Of a DNA stretch of 37,243 nt, positions 37,102 to 37,243 are shown in pieces. The notes below the pieces were generated by a model. That model had not been told where the DNA came from. It did no database searches and saw only the letters and a list, made by a program, of their open reading frames with translations. Source of the DNA: Haloechinothrix alba (GTDB taxonomy: Bacteria; Actinomycetota; Actinomycetes; Mycobacteriales; Pseudonocardiaceae); contig NZ_FZNW01000027.1 of assembly GCF_900188115.1 (NCBI RefSeq), positions 1-37,243 of the forward strand, written 5' to 3'. The position numbers and the translations under genes are program-made. How positions within the stretch are numbered: position 1 is the stretch's first letter; every line of letters starts with the position of its first letter.

Positions 37102-37148
37102 CTGAATGACGCTTTCAGTCCATCTGCGGGACGGAAAGCGTCATTCAG
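37102..37148. terminator. Perfect 15-bp hairpin after the hydrolase gene
   Basis: CTGAATGACGCTTTC at 37102-37116 and its exact inverse at 37134-37148 flank a 17-base loop, in which GTCC and GGAC can pair further. It begins two bases after the stop codon. No T-run follows, so it may end transcription by structure alone or be one copy of a dispersed palindrome. The last 95 bases of the window are G/T-rich, with no feature I can name. Confidence 0.7.
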
Positions 37149-37243
37149 GGTTCTCCTCGGGTTTGTGTGGGTGGTGTGCGCGGTAGGTGGGGGTGGTGTG
37201 CCGGCTGTGTCAGGCGTGTGGTGATTGTGCGGCGTGGATGAGG

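Overview
The window comes from a high-GC actinobacterium. The XRE/DUF397 gene pair, GTG and TTG starts, an AccA1/AccD1-type acyl-CoA carboxylase operon and a PucR-ald pair suggest the order Pseudonocardiales (Amycolatopsis/Saccharomonospora-like). That placement is inferred from gene content only.

Bases 1-24681 form a composite CRISPR-Cas island. From left to right it holds: (i) a three-repeat mini-array (145-326); (ii) a minus-strand gene for a two-helix membrane protein with a C-terminal SAVED domain (482-1576), divergent from (iii) a type III-D effector operon (1710-8622: TIGR03986-type double RAMP, Cas10 with GGDD, Csm3-like RAMP, Csx10, a Cas7-Cas7 fusion and a Csx19-like protein), with junctions overlapping by a few bases; (iv) a leader plus an 11-repeat array (8840-9779); (v) a regulatory islet (three small minus-strand genes, a WhiJ-like XRE/DUF5753 regulator and a DUF397 protein, 9939-11711); (vi) a type I-G (formerly I-U) operon (12041-20950: cas3, a frameshifted csx17/cas8, csb1, csb2, a cas4-cas1 fusion and cas2); and (vii) a second leader plus a 26-repeat array (20956-24681), split by a complete ISL3-family insertion sequence in repeat 17.

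All arrays use versions of the same 36-nt hairpin repeat, and the two long arrays have homologous leaders. The III-D module has no recognisable cas1, cas2, cas4 or cas6. It therefore probably borrows adaptation and crRNA processing from the I-G operon (Csb2 carries the Cas5/Cas6 functions). Cas10 keeps its cyclase motif and lacks an HD nuclease domain. The simplest model is that target RNA recognition by the III-D complex makes cyclic oligonucleotides, which the TM-SAVED protein binds at the membrane. Meanwhile the I-G complex degrades DNA using the same guides.

Bases 24818-37243 look like ordinary chromosome. They hold a uronate-dehydrogenase-like SDR, alanine dehydrogenase with a PucR regulator upstream, two tandem hotdog thioesterases, an unrecognised 155-aa protein, and a TetR regulator. 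The TetR gene is divergent from an acyl-CoA carboxylase (beta, then biotinylated alpha)/acyl-CoA dehydrogenase operon. A PHA-synthase-like cysteine hydrolase follows. Two strong hairpins and a pair of TetR-type operators are visible between these genes.
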